Source: Eudromia elegans
Lineage: Eukaryota; Chordata; Aves; Tinamiformes; Tinamidae
Assembly: GCA_003342815.1 (NCBI GenBank)
Contig: PTEX01000145.1
Location: 788,600-852,599 of the forward strand
DNA: 64,000 bases
Direction of reading: 5' to 3'
The translations under genes were made by a program, and so were the position numbers. Within the stretch, counting starts at the first letter, position 1, and every line of letters begins with the position of its first letter. Positions 1-10,418 of this stretch are shown piece after piece. The notes beneath the pieces were generated by a model. That model saw only the letters and a list, made by a program, of their open reading frames with translations. It was not told the DNA's origin and searched no databases.

Positions 1-3
1 TTT

Positions 4-29
<26 letters not shown>
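1..29. repeat. poly-T run at window edge
   Basis: The window opens with 29 consecutive T residues, and the run may continue to the left. Read on the minus strand it would be a poly-A tail for sequence to its right. It is followed by a G-rich stretch with a short repeated motif (taggtcagg, about 70-90). It could be a simple A/T tract, a retroposon tail or an assembly edge. Confidence 0.9.
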
Positions 30-34
<5 letters not shown>

Positions 35-494
35 AGGGTGCACGGGTCGCCTAGCCCTATCAGGGTAGGTAGGTCAGGTAGGTCAGGTGGCAGCTTATCC
101 TGTTTTTGTAGGACTTTGTTCTGTCAATGTAACTGCCGTAAACTGGACTGCATATAGAAATGCATATGGGATGGATATAGATAGTGCTAATGCTGCAAAT
201 AGCCACATTTGATACATTTGAGCAAATTTTATTATGGTAAAACTACAAAAGAGTTTTTGTTTTTTGGCAAAATATGCCTGATACTTCTTTGGAAACAAAG
301 TCACAGCTAAAACATAGGGAATATGACACATCAGCAAATTCAAATAAGCAAAAGGAAGTTTCTGTATCTGTATTTGAACCACATCTGGTCATCACATTTT
401 TCATTTGGCAAGCTTAAAATCACATGCACTTTTACGAACTGCTCCTTGCTACAGAAGGGTTGCTTGCTCATCGATCAAGTAATTTCTTTATTAA
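30..494. other. unannotated, one minus-strand ORF
   Basis: No known repeat is recognised here. The minus strand holds a 95-codon open frame (382 to 95) whose translation is hydrophobic and matches nothing I know. Its stop lies about 65 bases before the poly-A seen on that strand at 29-1. No polyadenylation signal sits in the usual place between them, so a retrocopy is possible but weakly supported. Confidence 0.4.
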
Positions 495-876
495 ATCATA
501 GAATCACAGAATGCTTATGGTTGGAAGGGACCTCTACAGGTCCTGTAGTCCAACCCCCCTGCACATGCAGGGTCCCCTAGAGCACAGGGCACAGGGTGGC
601 ATCCAAGCGGGTTTTGAAGATCTCCAGAGAAGGAGACTCCACAACCTCTCTGGGCAGCCTGTTCCAGGGCTCTGTCACCGTCACTGTTATGAATTTTTTC
701 CTTCAGTTCCTGTGGAACTTTTGGTGCTTCAATTTGTGGCCGTTTCCTCTAGTCCTATTGCTGGCCACCACTGAGAAGAGGTTGGCCCCATCCTCCCCAC
801 ATTCTCCCCTCAGATAGTTTTACATATTGATCAGATCCCCTCTCAATCTTCTCCAGGCTAAACCAGCCCAGCTCGC

Positions 877-1341
877 TTAATCTTTGCTTGTTACGGTAGA
901 TCCTCCAGTCCCTTTCATCTTTGTCACTCTGCACTGGACCCTCTCTAGAAGCACCACGTCCCTCCTGTACTGGGGATCCCAGAACTGCCCCCAGTACTCC
1001 AGATGCAGCCTCACCAGAGGCAGAGGGGCAGGATCCCCTCCCTTGACCTGCTGGCAACGCTCCTCATGATGCAGCCAGGATCCCACTGGCCTTCTTGGCC
1101 ACAAAGGCCATTGCTGCCTCATGGTTAACTTGTTTTCATGCAGATCTCCCAAGTCCCTCTCCACCGAGCTGTTTTCCAGCAGGTCAGCCCCTAATCTGTT
1201 CTGGTGTCTGGGGTTATGCCTGCCCAGGTGCAGGATCCTGCACTTGTCATTGTTAAACCTCATGAGGTTCTTCTCTGCCCAATTCTCCATCCTGTCCAAG
1301 TCCCTGTGGATGGGAGCACAGCCCTCTGGAGTATCAGCCAC
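877..1341 (-). pseudogene. CR1 ORF2 C-terminal region, open for 154 codons
   Basis: This continues the RT remnant in the same element. The frame opens with [20 protein letters not shown] and goes on through MRFNNDKCRILHLG, NRLGADLL, ERDLG, HLEYWGQFW and ERVQCRVTKM, the usual order of the CR1 thumb and C-terminal region after the ADD box. The initiating methionine is incidental; the real protein would have run in from the RT. A frameshift lies near the NKLTMRQQWPL segment, where family members read ALVAKKAN. The rest, toward 600, is in other frames. Confidence 0.9.
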
Positions 1342-1930
1342 TCCACCAGTTTGGTGTCATCAGCCAACTGCTTAGGGTGCACTCTGTGCCCTCATCCAAG
1401 TCGTTGGTGAACAGTATTAGCTGCACTGGGCCCAGCGCTGATCCCTGGGAGACACCACTGGTCTCAGGCCTCCAAATAGACTCAACCCCATTCACTCACC
1501 ACCCTCTGGGCTCTGCCATTCTGCCAGTTCTTGATCCACCTTGCACGTCCAATCCACACTTCTGGAGCTTTCCTATGAGGATGTTATGGGAGACTGTGTT
1601 GAAAGCCTTGCTATGGAAGGCTAAATGCACACTGACTAGTCCTGATTACCTTCTTTTTCTTGATATACCTACAGAGGGTCTCTAGGTCTCTAGCAGCTCC
1701 ATCACCTTTCCAGGGATGGAGGTGAGGCTGACGGGCCTGTAGTTTCCTGGCTCCTCTCTCTTGCCCTTTTTGAAGACTGGAGTGATATTGGCTCTCTTCC
1801 AGTCCTCCAGTACCCTCACTCTCCACGACCTCTTGAAGATGGTGGAGAACAGCTCAGCAATAACCCCTGCCAGTTCCCTCAGCATTCCTGGGTGTATCCC
1901 ATCCGGACCCATAGATTTATGGATGTCCAG
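1342..1930 (-). pseudogene. CR1 ORF2 reverse transcriptase remnant
   Basis: RT domain of the CR1 polyprotein, which copies element RNA into DNA at the target site. On the minus strand the early RT motifs read GPDGIHPGMLREL, then PVFKKGK and NYRPVSLTSIPGK (1912-1690). The VIRTSQ motif lies at about 1649-1632 and the catalytic-aspartate region SKAFNTVSHN at 1612-1583; family members usually read SKAFDTV, so the key D appears as N here. WIKNWQNGRAQRVV follows in another frame (about 1538-1499). The second catalytic box reads LADD (1367-1356), where F/Y-ADD is usual. Several frame changes and the missing block between VIRTSQ and SKAFN show it is dead. Confidence 0.9.
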
Positions 1931-2111
1931 TTATAATAATCCCTAACCAAATCCTCCTCGATGAGTAGAAAGTCTTCCTCTCTCCTGGTTATCTCTCTTA
2001 TATCCAGCCTCTGTAATGCATGGGGACCAACCTTAGCAGTGAAGACAGAAGCAAGGAAGGCATTTAGTATTTTAGGTGCCTATATTCTTCCCACATGGTC
2101 CTGCCCTTCTT

Positions 2112-2151
2112 CCACATTATGTGGAAGTTTCCCACATTATGTGGAAGTTTT
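2112..2151. repeat. 20-bp tandem duplication inside CR1
   Basis: The unit ccacattatgtggaagttt plus one base occurs twice in a row (2112-2131 and 2132-2151), differing only at the last base. Each unit contains the palindrome ccacattatgtgg. The duplication lies at an internal deletion point of the CR1 copy, which suggests local slippage or repair. Confidence 0.9.
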
Positions 2152-2427
2152 CCCATTAAGTTTACCCAGAAGCTCCTTGCCCATCCGCGCAGGTCTCCTG
2201 CCCCTCTTGCTCGACAACTTTCTTGTAGGAATATACTGACCCTGGTGTTTGAATATTAGCCAACTCTCCTGTACTCCCTTTCCTGCTAGCACCCTGGTCC
2301 AGGGGATTCCTTCAAGGAGCAACCTGAGGAGGTCAAATTTTTTTTTGAAAGTCCAGGGTTACAATCCTACTTCTTGCCCAGCTTCCTCCACACAGGATCG
2401 TGAATTCCAGCATCTCATGGTCACAGA
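2137..2427 (-). pseudogene. CR1 ORF2 endonuclease-RT linker remnant
   Basis: Minus-strand fragment of CR1 ORF2 between the endonuclease and the RT. It reads DHEMLEFTILCGG and SRIVTLDFQ (2425-2345), then in another frame LLLEGIPWTRVLAGKGVQES and WLIFKHQGQ (2322-2240), then GRRPARMGKELLGKLNGK (about 2210-2150). The match to the family is clear. Near 2151-2112 a 20-base unit is duplicated in tandem, just where the family sequence is interrupted. Confidence 0.88.
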
Positions 2428-4769
2428 TTATTAAAAGAAGAAATATTTAATAAAAAAAAAGATAAAAGAAGAAATTATTAGGGGAAGAAATGTGCATATT
2501 ATTATATGCACACTAACCAATGTTAATGGTTAACATACATCTTAAAATACATCTGTGGCACTGCTGGGTGATTTCTACATAGTCAGTGACCCTGGTGGTT
2601 TCACCCTCATTTGACTCCAGTGGGTAATGCTCTGATCACGTACAAGCATTGCAGTGTGTAATTCTATGTATCACCAGACTCCTACACAAAGCACTTGGCT
2701 GTGCTCCATGTTCCACAAATTATAGGTGGAAAGCAAATCTTAATAACTACAGAAGATAAAAAATGGTACCTTCCTTAACGTATTGGCTAAGTAGCACCTC
2801 CCTAGGTTCAGCATATCTAGAAAGGCCATCAGTTGAGTCAAACAGGAACAAAACTATTTGGATAAACATGCCAGGACTAGGAAACAGTAACATCTGCATA
2901 TTAAGCTGAAGTAAATTTGTTTACATGCTTTACACTACTAAACCAAAGATTCTTTTTTTTGTTTGTTTGTTGAGTCTAATACTCTTTTGCCTCTTGTTTA
3001 TTATCAATGAGATTAGGCAATTTTTCTAATTTATCTTGTAATGAAATGGCTATGGCCATTTTGAACTCCCATAAAAAATTAAAATAAATAATAAAATAAC
3101 ATAAAAATTAAACCTATGCCTTTAGCAGATTTATTATTAGTAATAATTTCTGATTAATTTACCATGCTTGCTTCTGTAAATTAAGAAATTCAGTCATAAC
3201 AAGGGTATAATACAGAATGTGCTTAATAGTCACATAATAAATTTCTAATTTTTTTTTAAATCACAAATATGTATGAAAAGTGTAAAACAGCATATAGCTG
3301 TTTTTTATCATTATGTGATAAACTCTAAAAAAGAGCTCCAGCGTAAGCATTTATTCTGATCCTATATTTTTACAAATGTCAAATGCCAACATGCCTTAAG
3401 CCCTGAGATGCTTTGGGTTTCAAAATAGTTGAACTTCATGGTTGGCCTTGTCACCCTGATAAACTGGACAAAATGCCTAAGCTGAAACTCCTATCTGTGA
3501 AGTTTCTTTCCTAAAGTCTCAAACATTTGACCCAAGCTTGCTTTCTTACATCTCTCAAAACTCTTAATGTTTACTAAATGAAGTTACAGCATTGCCCTGA
3601 TTTATTTTTGCATTTTTTTGTTTGTTGGATGGTTGGCTGGTTTTGGAAACATTGTTTTCATGTAATTACAGAGAAGTTAAACCCGCTTTATTTAGTGCCC
3701 TAAAACTAATAGGGATTAATCTAATCTAATCAAAATGCTTCCAGGTGCTTTGTCTCCAGGATACTGGCTACTGTCTGGTCAATTAGCAGTCATGATTTTC
3801 TGAAATGGCAACAGAGTGACTCTTGATGGCTTCTTTTTGTTAGTATAAATTTGAGATTTCTATGCTGTCCATTAAAACTTCTATCTTAGCTGACCTTTCC
3901 ATGGAGTTTTGAATGAGCCAGGCATTAGATTGCTGACAGACACTTAATTCTACTAAGCATGGAAAATTTTGGATACAAAAGTTACTTCTCTCCACAAAAC
4001 AGCACAGTCATCGATAACATTGATCTTGGCATCCAATGTGGTAAGTGTTACATACTTTAAAGTAATAATATGCAAACCCCAGGCCACCTTTTTAAAGTTA
4101 CATATAAAAAAATAAAAAGGAAAATAAATGTGAAGAATGTTCCTTAGAGAATGCTATTTGCCTCAAAGCAAATGGAAAATGTGCTGCAAGTCACCTGAAC
4201 TATAAATAGAAAACAAAATGTGCAAGCACAACATGAAGTCACTTAGGCCCTGTCCTCTTTGCTTTTCCAAACAAGCAAAAACATGTATGGAAGAGTTGTC
4301 CTTGAAACTCCATTTTATTAACTTGCTGGCTGGTGTCATCAAGCTTTATAAAAACAGAATGAATCTATGCCTGAAGGAAAATGTGTTATTTGTATGATGT
4401 GATAGATATTTGCAACAAATATCTTCTCTCTTTTGTGATCTCTCCCACTGTTTCTATCAGAAGTTTGCAAGCAGCCAAGATACCAATTTGTGATAGGAAA
4501 AGTCTGAATAACAATGGTTAGAAAAAGCAGGTAGTAATTGAGACACTTAAATTCAAATCTCTCCTTCATCCACCCAGCCAGTGATCTTATCATAGAAAGC
4601 TATCAGGGTGGTAGAGAGTTATCTTCCATTTATATTTCCATAATAACTACTCTCAGTCACCTCTTGCTCTTCTTACTTTTCAGAATATGCATATTTCAGA
4701 AATGGTCTCCAGGGTTATTTACTCCATCACCATCCCAGATAGACCTGAGACTGAGTAAACCGTAGCTGT
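2428..4769. other. unannotated spacer between two CR1 fragments
   Basis: AT-rich single-copy-looking sequence with short A and T runs (for example 2949-2956 and 3250-3257). Short open frames at 4339-4593 (minus) and 4538-4765 (plus) overlap each other and match nothing known. I see no repeat, RNA gene or exon that can be supported. Confidence 0.5.
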
Positions 4770-4774
4770 GGCTT

Positions 4775-5536
4775 TCCTAGACCCCTCTTCTCTCCATAGC
4801 TGTGCCCCTTGGGGTTCTTCAGAGCAGATCCCTAAATAGGCCAAAGTCTGCCCTCCTGACCTCCGAGGCTGTGATCAAGCTTTTGTCATGCTCCTTCCTC
4901 ACAGGATACTGAATTCCACCATTTCATGGTCTCTGCAGTCAAGGCGCTGCCCCTGGTCTTCCTGTCACTGACTAGTCATGACCAGTCCTTCCTTATTTGT
5001 AAGTACGAGGTCCTGTAGAATGCCTGGCCTTGTCATCACCTCTGTCAGGAAGTTGTCACCAATGCACTACAAACTCCTCCTGGATTGCTTGTGCCATGGT
5101 GTGTTATCCTTCCAACAAATATCAGGGTTGTTAATGTCCCCCATGGGGACAAGGGCCTGAGAACGAAAGATTTCTTCCAGCTGGCTGAAGAAAGCCTCGT
5201 TTCCTTCTTCCAGAACAGACAGTCTGTACCAGACATCCATCACAATGTCATCCATGGTGGTCTGGCCTCTAACCCTGACACATAAGGTCTCATTGGCTCA
5301 TTATCCATCCCTAGGCAGTGGTCCATGCATTCCTCTTGCTCTCTCACAAAAAGAATGATTTCTTTTCTCTGCTCAGTCTGTCCTTCCTAAAGGGTGTGTA
5401 CCCCGGCATTGCAGCACCTCCATTATATGAATCTCTGTGATCCCAATGACATATTGGAGGCCTGTGACTACTTGTAAGGCTCTAATTCTTCCTATTTTTT
5501 CCCTGTGTTGATTGTGTTAGTTTACAGGCATTTCAG
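4775..5536 (-). pseudogene. CR1 ORF2 endonuclease remnant
   Basis: Start of the CR1 polyprotein, an apurinic-like endonuclease that nicks target DNA. The minus strand shows LKCL.TN and EELE (5536-5480), GITE-like and FRKDR-like segments, then DIVMDVWYR, EAFFSQLEEIFRSQALVPMG, DINNPDICWKDNTPWHKQSRR (5250-5080), IGDNFLTEVM, LQDLVLTNKEGLV (about 5060-4985), HEMVEFSIL (4930-4905) and RRADFGLFRDLL (about 4860-4825). The order matches the family. The normal MGDFNHPDI motif reads MGDINNPDI, keeping the D and N. At least six stops or frame changes are present. Confidence 0.88.
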
Positions 5537-5765
5537 ATTGAGACACAATCGTGCTGCCTTCCCAGAAAGTTTTAAAGGCTTTTTCTATAACGATGTCATG
5601 TAGGCACTTCCATATTTTTGTGCACATGCTTGTGCTGGATTCGATTCAGACTCGTTTTGTTGATTATAAACTCTGTCTTGCCCACATTACTCCGTACCCT
5701 TTGCTTGCCAAACTGGACCACCACTTCCTTCCTGGACTGAGGGCCACCTTTTTTCCCCATCATTT

Positions 5766-6454
5766 TTAATTCAAAGCTCTCCTGGCCAGTGTTGGCAAAA
5801 ATGCTTTCATATGGCTTTGTTAAGTGGATCCTATGTCTTCCTAGCAGTCTTCAACCCTCAAAGTCCCTATTGTTGTAAAAATAAATCCCTGATGTCAAAT
5901 GTGCACCAACTGTACAACCGGCAGAATCCATCTAGTCCTCAAGCCCTTCCTCTCCACCAGCAGGATCGAGAAGAAGTAGTCCTCAAGCCCTTCCTCTCCA
6001 CCAGCAGGATCGAGAAGAAAGTACTTGGATCCTTGATCCTCCCCTACAAAGCCATGTAGTCATTCTGGATGTGCTGAAAGTCTCCGCTGGTAGAATCTTC
6101 GTTGTCCATATGGAAGAGCAGCAGGTAACAGTCTGATGGCTTGATGAGCCTTGGTCTTTTTGCAATGCCTGAGCGCAGAGTCCCCAGCAGATTTCCATAA
6201 CCAGGAGGTTGTGGGGGTTTGGTGGAAGCCTTCATACCCCACAGCAGAGAATATCCCACTTCTGTCACTTGTCACTTCCACCTGCTACTGCTCTGAGGCT
6301 TGGGCTCAGCTGTCATGGAGCTGTCCATGTCATCGGAAAGAGCTCTCAGTCCCTCATCTGCTACAAGGGCACTGAATCTGTTCCATAGTAGCAGTTTGCA
6401 AATGGGGAAGGAGCTTTCCTCCAATTGCCCAAAGTCACAAGGTCCAGCCTTCAT
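5766..6454 (-). pseudogene. CR1 ORF1 esterase-domain remnant
   Basis: CR1-type elements encode an ORF1 protein with an SGNH-like esterase domain. Minus-strand pieces fit it in order: LWNRFSALVADEG (about 6385-6345), a GYSLLWG segment in place of the usual GDSLLRG (about 6258-6238), RPRLIKPSDCYLLLFHMDNE (about 6155-6095), NDYMALG (about 6065-6045), and near the end LLGRHRIHLTKPYESIFA followed by RRALN and a stop (TAA at 5768-5766). The nucleophile block would normally be GDS; D reads as Y here, so the enzyme site is damaged. Stops after the RWK segment and after NDYMAL, plus a 44-bp duplication, break the frame. Confidence 0.82.
5933..6020. repeat. 44-bp tandem duplication within CR1 ORF1
   Basis: A 44-base unit beginning tagtcctcaagcccttcc and ending atcgagaagaa plus one base occurs twice back to back (5933-5976 and 5977-6020), with only the final base different. 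It lies inside the esterase remnant, and 44 is not a multiple of three, so it shifts the frame. Near identity shows it is much younger than the CR1 insertion around it. Confidence 0.93.
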
Positions 6455-6480
6455 AATGATTTTACACCTCTCTCTTCTGC

Positions 6481-9400
6481 CATTGCCTGATAAACCTGCT
6501 CTATTTTTTTAAAATTCAAATAACGAGAATAATTGATGAGCAAGCTCTGCACCTCCACCCACAGCTTTGCAAGTTACAAAGCTAACAAGAGAGGTCTTAC
6601 CGTCATACAGTTGTCAGCAGTTCTTCTAGTGGAATGGAAAGAATCCTATTTTGTGAAAACATCTTAAGGGTAACGAGGCAAAAAGTCAGGGTAGTTCGGT
6701 AAATATTTTGAGTATGCAGTCACCAAATGGGTACTGTACTGGGTGGAGCCCCAAGATGCCACTACATTAAGTCTTGTAATACAAACCATTACATATCCAG
6801 AAATAGAAGGCAGGCTCTATAATTATGGATTTTGTCAGTTCACATACATTTGTCACCTGTACAGAATGACCCATCTATCTAGACCTCAAGTGATAAGTAA
6901 GAATAACAGTGGAGAGACACTGCTAATCACTCAATCCCTGCTGTCCTAATTGACTAGGCTGCAGAAAAGAAATGCTTCCTTAACTTCGGATTCATAGGCA
7001 CATCCCTAAAGAGCGGGGTGGCATTCCAGCTCTGTCTCCCAAGTGTTACAAGTGGTTACATCTGACTGATTTCGAAAGAGAAAACAAGAACATAGACAGC
7101 GAGCATGATGTTCTTTCTGGAGGAAGCAGATCCAAATGCAGCTGGTTTCAGACCCCAGGGCAGACCACACTCGGCTGCAGCATTATCCAGATGGTACAAG
7201 CAGCTCAACTTTAATGACAGGGTCCTGGACAACTGTGAAAACTGCAGGAGCAGATATCTGGTGATGCAGCAGCGTCCATCACTTACTGCCTATAAACTCA
7301 TGCAATAAGAGTAATCTCTTCAAGGACCAAGAGACACAGTACGCCAAGTACTGAAGCTGTGGCAATTTGGATGGGGCTAATAAGATGGCCTTGCTTTGCA
7401 CTTGTGAGGAGAAGAAACAGAAGGCTGCAAACTGCTGGAAAGACTTGAAAAGTGTCAGCTCCTCATTCAACCCATATACCCTCTGACACTTTTCACTCAT
7501 TATCTTCCCCTTATGAAGACTCACTGCTATTGCTGAGAGCCTCGTAGTGGCATTCCTGGAAAATCATAGTGAAATGTGGTCAGGCTCTGGCTCTGCCGCT
7601 AACTGACACCACTGAAACATTGAAAACTACATACAGCTTAAATTTTGTTCAGAGGCCACTGACAGAATATTGTTTCAACATTTTGTACTATACAAACCAT
7701 ATGGGAAAGAAAGAATTCACGAGAGGCAGAAAGCTGCAGCTCTGGAGTATTTAAAGGAGGGTGCCAGGACTGCTTCCTACTGCGCCTTTTGCTAGGTCTG
7801 CACACACTGTTTATTAGGCTTGTGTCCATATCTCAAATCAAATGCTAGTTTGTAGGTTGTCCAGACACCTAAACCTTCTGGACTTGCTTATAACAACTCA
7901 CCTTAAAAAAAAAACAGAATGGCTCTCTGTTCTGAGGAAAGCCAGCTTCTAAATACAGGCTAAACTATTCTAAACTGTTATTACTTGGAATCAGTCTCTT
8001 ACCCTACAAATTGGAACAGAATGAAAGAAAGAGAAGGGAAAATACTGGAGGAGTGGCAGGCTGTTAGGCTGTTGCCTAGCTAGTTTCTAGACAGGACATA
8101 CTGAAGCTAAAGTAACTTGATTTACACTAGACAGAAGTGTTACTGGAACAGATTTGTCTTAAAGTGTATTTCTCCTTCTTAAAGTATTGAATTTCTGTTA
8201 AAAAAATGTACCAAAGATATTTGCATTGGTACACTGTTTTAAATTATCCCTAAATAATTTCCTTCTGCTCCAAAACTACTACTGGTTGAACCAACTAGGT
8301 TACACATAGTTTTAATGGTATTAGGAACAATTAGGAACAAGTGGTCAGCTGTTGCTTCATAGTGTTATTACAGATATTCTACAGTTTGCCTCAGTGATCT
8401 ATACCACTATTTGCCTATCCTTATAATCCCAACATCCAACCTTTGTCTAGCTTCCGTACTGCAATGCAAGATTATTTTCTTCTGTCTCATCCACAGTGTT
8501 GACACAGAACTCTACATTTCCTTTAGCTTTACCTATTAGCCTTATTAGTGTTATTTTATTAGCCTTTTAGGTGTTTGAAGACTTTTTGGTGTTTGCTGTC
8601 GATCTTTCCAAAACAAAACTATCACACTTCCTCTGATTTTGCTTCACAACTCTTTTTTTTCTGCACTTTAAATCCCTCTATACTACAAATACTCGAAAAA
8701 CAGTCCTATTTATGCATCACCAACATAAAATACATGGCACACAACCCTCCTGCATGGTGGTTTTCCTATTTTGTCACAGCAGTGTTGTTGATTCACTTTA
8801 GGTTTTTGTATAACCCCTACATCCTCGTCAGTAGGACTGCTGCTCTATGGCTAGTTTCCAGTACTATATTTATACAGCTGATTTCTCCAACTTTATGTGT
8901 CATGCAGAAAGATCAATTTGAACACTAAGCATGTGCTCAAAGATTCTCAGTGTGCCGTTATCTGTATGTTTAACAACTAGTCTGTCCCATTACCAGGAGC
9001 GTTAATGAAAACAGTGGACTGTACTAGAACCAGGACAGGACACTGTCTACCGAACAACACAAAATGTATTTTGATGTGCATTTTTTCAGTCAGTGTTGTA
9101 TCCACCTCACAGTAGTTTTCACTAAATCTTGTGCTCCAAGATTGCTCAAAAAATGTCAGGAGAGGCAGAGACTGGAACGTAACAAACATCACAGTATGTG
9201 ATATCCACTGCTCTTCCATCTACGTGACCTGTCACCTTGGCTTGACCACATTAGTAACTTTATTCTTTAATCTGATAGGACCTCTGATGATTATCTGAGG
9301 AAAGACATTTTGTTTCTCTGATACTTAAAGTAATAAATTATGCAGTGTCATTGACTACCTAGCAATTGGGCAATAACTGCCTACCTATCCACAAAACAGA

Positions 9401-9782
9401 CTTAAAATCACAGAATGCTCCTTGCTTAAATGTTGTTGTCTGTGGATTAATGTAGCCAGGAAATATTACACTTTTTGAAAGCTTCTTTTCCAGGATTAGA
9501 TTTTGTTTCTTGTAGCTGTTACAAGCTGTCTAAATGAGCACAGACTACTTACGGAAACATATACCAGGATTTCCATAGGAAATCTTTCCTGCCTAGTGTT
9601 TAAGTCTAATCTGGTATTTATGTATATCTTTAATCACAGGCAAGCTTCTAGTTCAATTAATTGTGCAAGGACTGTTCTGAAGTTAAGTTCTGTGAACTTA
9701 AGGAATTTAGCAACAGAAAGCAATTGATTATTTTTTGGTAGGATTGTGCTTCATTTTGATACAGTTTCTCTGTGTTTGAGGA
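6481..9782. other. unannotated, no recognisable repeat
   Basis: About 3.3 kb with short open frames only, the longest being 117 codons at 8575-8928 (plus), rich in hydrophobic and aromatic residues and unlike any family I know. A short duplication attaggaaca occurs near 8320-8340. I see no splice-site-bounded exon, RNA gene or transposon terminus that can be supported. Confidence 0.45.
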
Positions 9783-10418
9783 ATGAATTTGGAACTAGGA
9801 CTTTGGCAAAAGAGAGAGCTTCCTGGAGTAAAAGCGAAGAATCAAACATTGCTGAATGTTTGGAGTGATTTGCTCATTAGTCTGATTATACTAAACCTTG
9901 TGGGAGTGCAAAAAATCCATAAAATAGCTCTGTCCACTTCCAACATTGAGCAATCTGTCTGTAAAAATTCTGATGGAACATTTTCTCATCAGGATATGCT
10001 ATTCACTGAAATCAAAACGTTCCGCGAGAGTATCTCTATTTTTGACCGATTTCCAATGGAATCTAGGCAGGTTTCCAAGACAACAGAGCCCGCCAGCTTG
10101 CCTGGCTGTTTTCCAAAAGCCCTTCTAGCTGGTGCCCGCGTTCTTGGGCTCACGGATTCCTTGTCCGTGGGGCTGCCTGAACGCTGGGAGCTGGGCAGGA
10201 TGGACTCTCCGTGTCGGGGGATTCTTGGCAACCCATGTTCCCCAGACTTGCTTGGCACACGGCTGAGAGGCTGCCCTAGAGCCGAGGCAACAGTCTCTGA
10301 GCAGTTGAAGCACTCCTTTGCTTTGCTCCAAATTTGGAAATTTTCAGGTCTGCCTTGGGGACAGGATTATATTTCTTCACGCTGCTGTAACCGTTCTGTA
10401 TTCCCCATGAGAGCCTGA
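9783..10418 (+). other. longest open frame in the window, 211 codons, unrecognised
   Basis: An ATG-to-TGA frame of 211 codons runs through an AT-rich first half and a GC-richer second half (about 10080-10310). The translation shows no signal peptide, repeat, cysteine pattern or catalytic motif that I recognise. The minus strand is also open over much of the same GC-rich part (10258-9989 and 10331-10125), which fits low stop density rather than coding. No promoter, polyadenylation signal or splice context stands out. It may be chance, a decayed repeat, or part of a species-specific transcript. Confidence 0.25.

Larger units (their letters stand above)
495..2427 (-). mobile_element. CR1 LINE copy, 3' part of ORF2 plus 3' end
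   Basis: This is a minus-strand CR1 non-LTR retrotransposon. The left edge (495-512, tcatagaatcacagaat) is the reversed 3' terminus. Moving right come the 3' UTR, the ORF2 C-terminus (1341-877), RT motifs (1930-1342) and the linker after the endonuclease (2427-2137). The right edge falls at the DHEMLEF motif (about 2425), so the first half of the element is missing. Frameshifts and stops break ORF2. Two internal gaps are inferred from the usual family layout: about 40 codons missing near 1612-1632, and roughly 100 codons missing between the KELLGKL motif (about 2160) and the FTAKV-like segment (about 2035). The 3' end belongs to the same subgroup as the copies at 40794 and 57858. Confidence 0.95.
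4770..6480 (-). mobile_element. CR1 LINE fragment keeping ORF1 and endonuclease, lacking 3' half
   Basis: A second, more decayed minus-strand CR1 piece. From right to left it holds an ORF1 segment (6454-5766), an inter-ORF region (5765-5537) and the start of ORF2 with endonuclease motifs (5536-4775). It ends near 4770, just after a GV.ES motif, with no RT and no CR1 3' terminus. CR1 copies are normally truncated at the 5' end, so retention of the 5' part alone is unusual. Its endonuclease-RT linker (HEMVEF, RRADFGLFRDLL) overlaps in element coordinates with the DHEMLEF linker of the copy at 495-2427, so the two are separate insertions. The right edge is uncertain because the N-terminal part of ORF1 varies. 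Confidence 0.88.
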
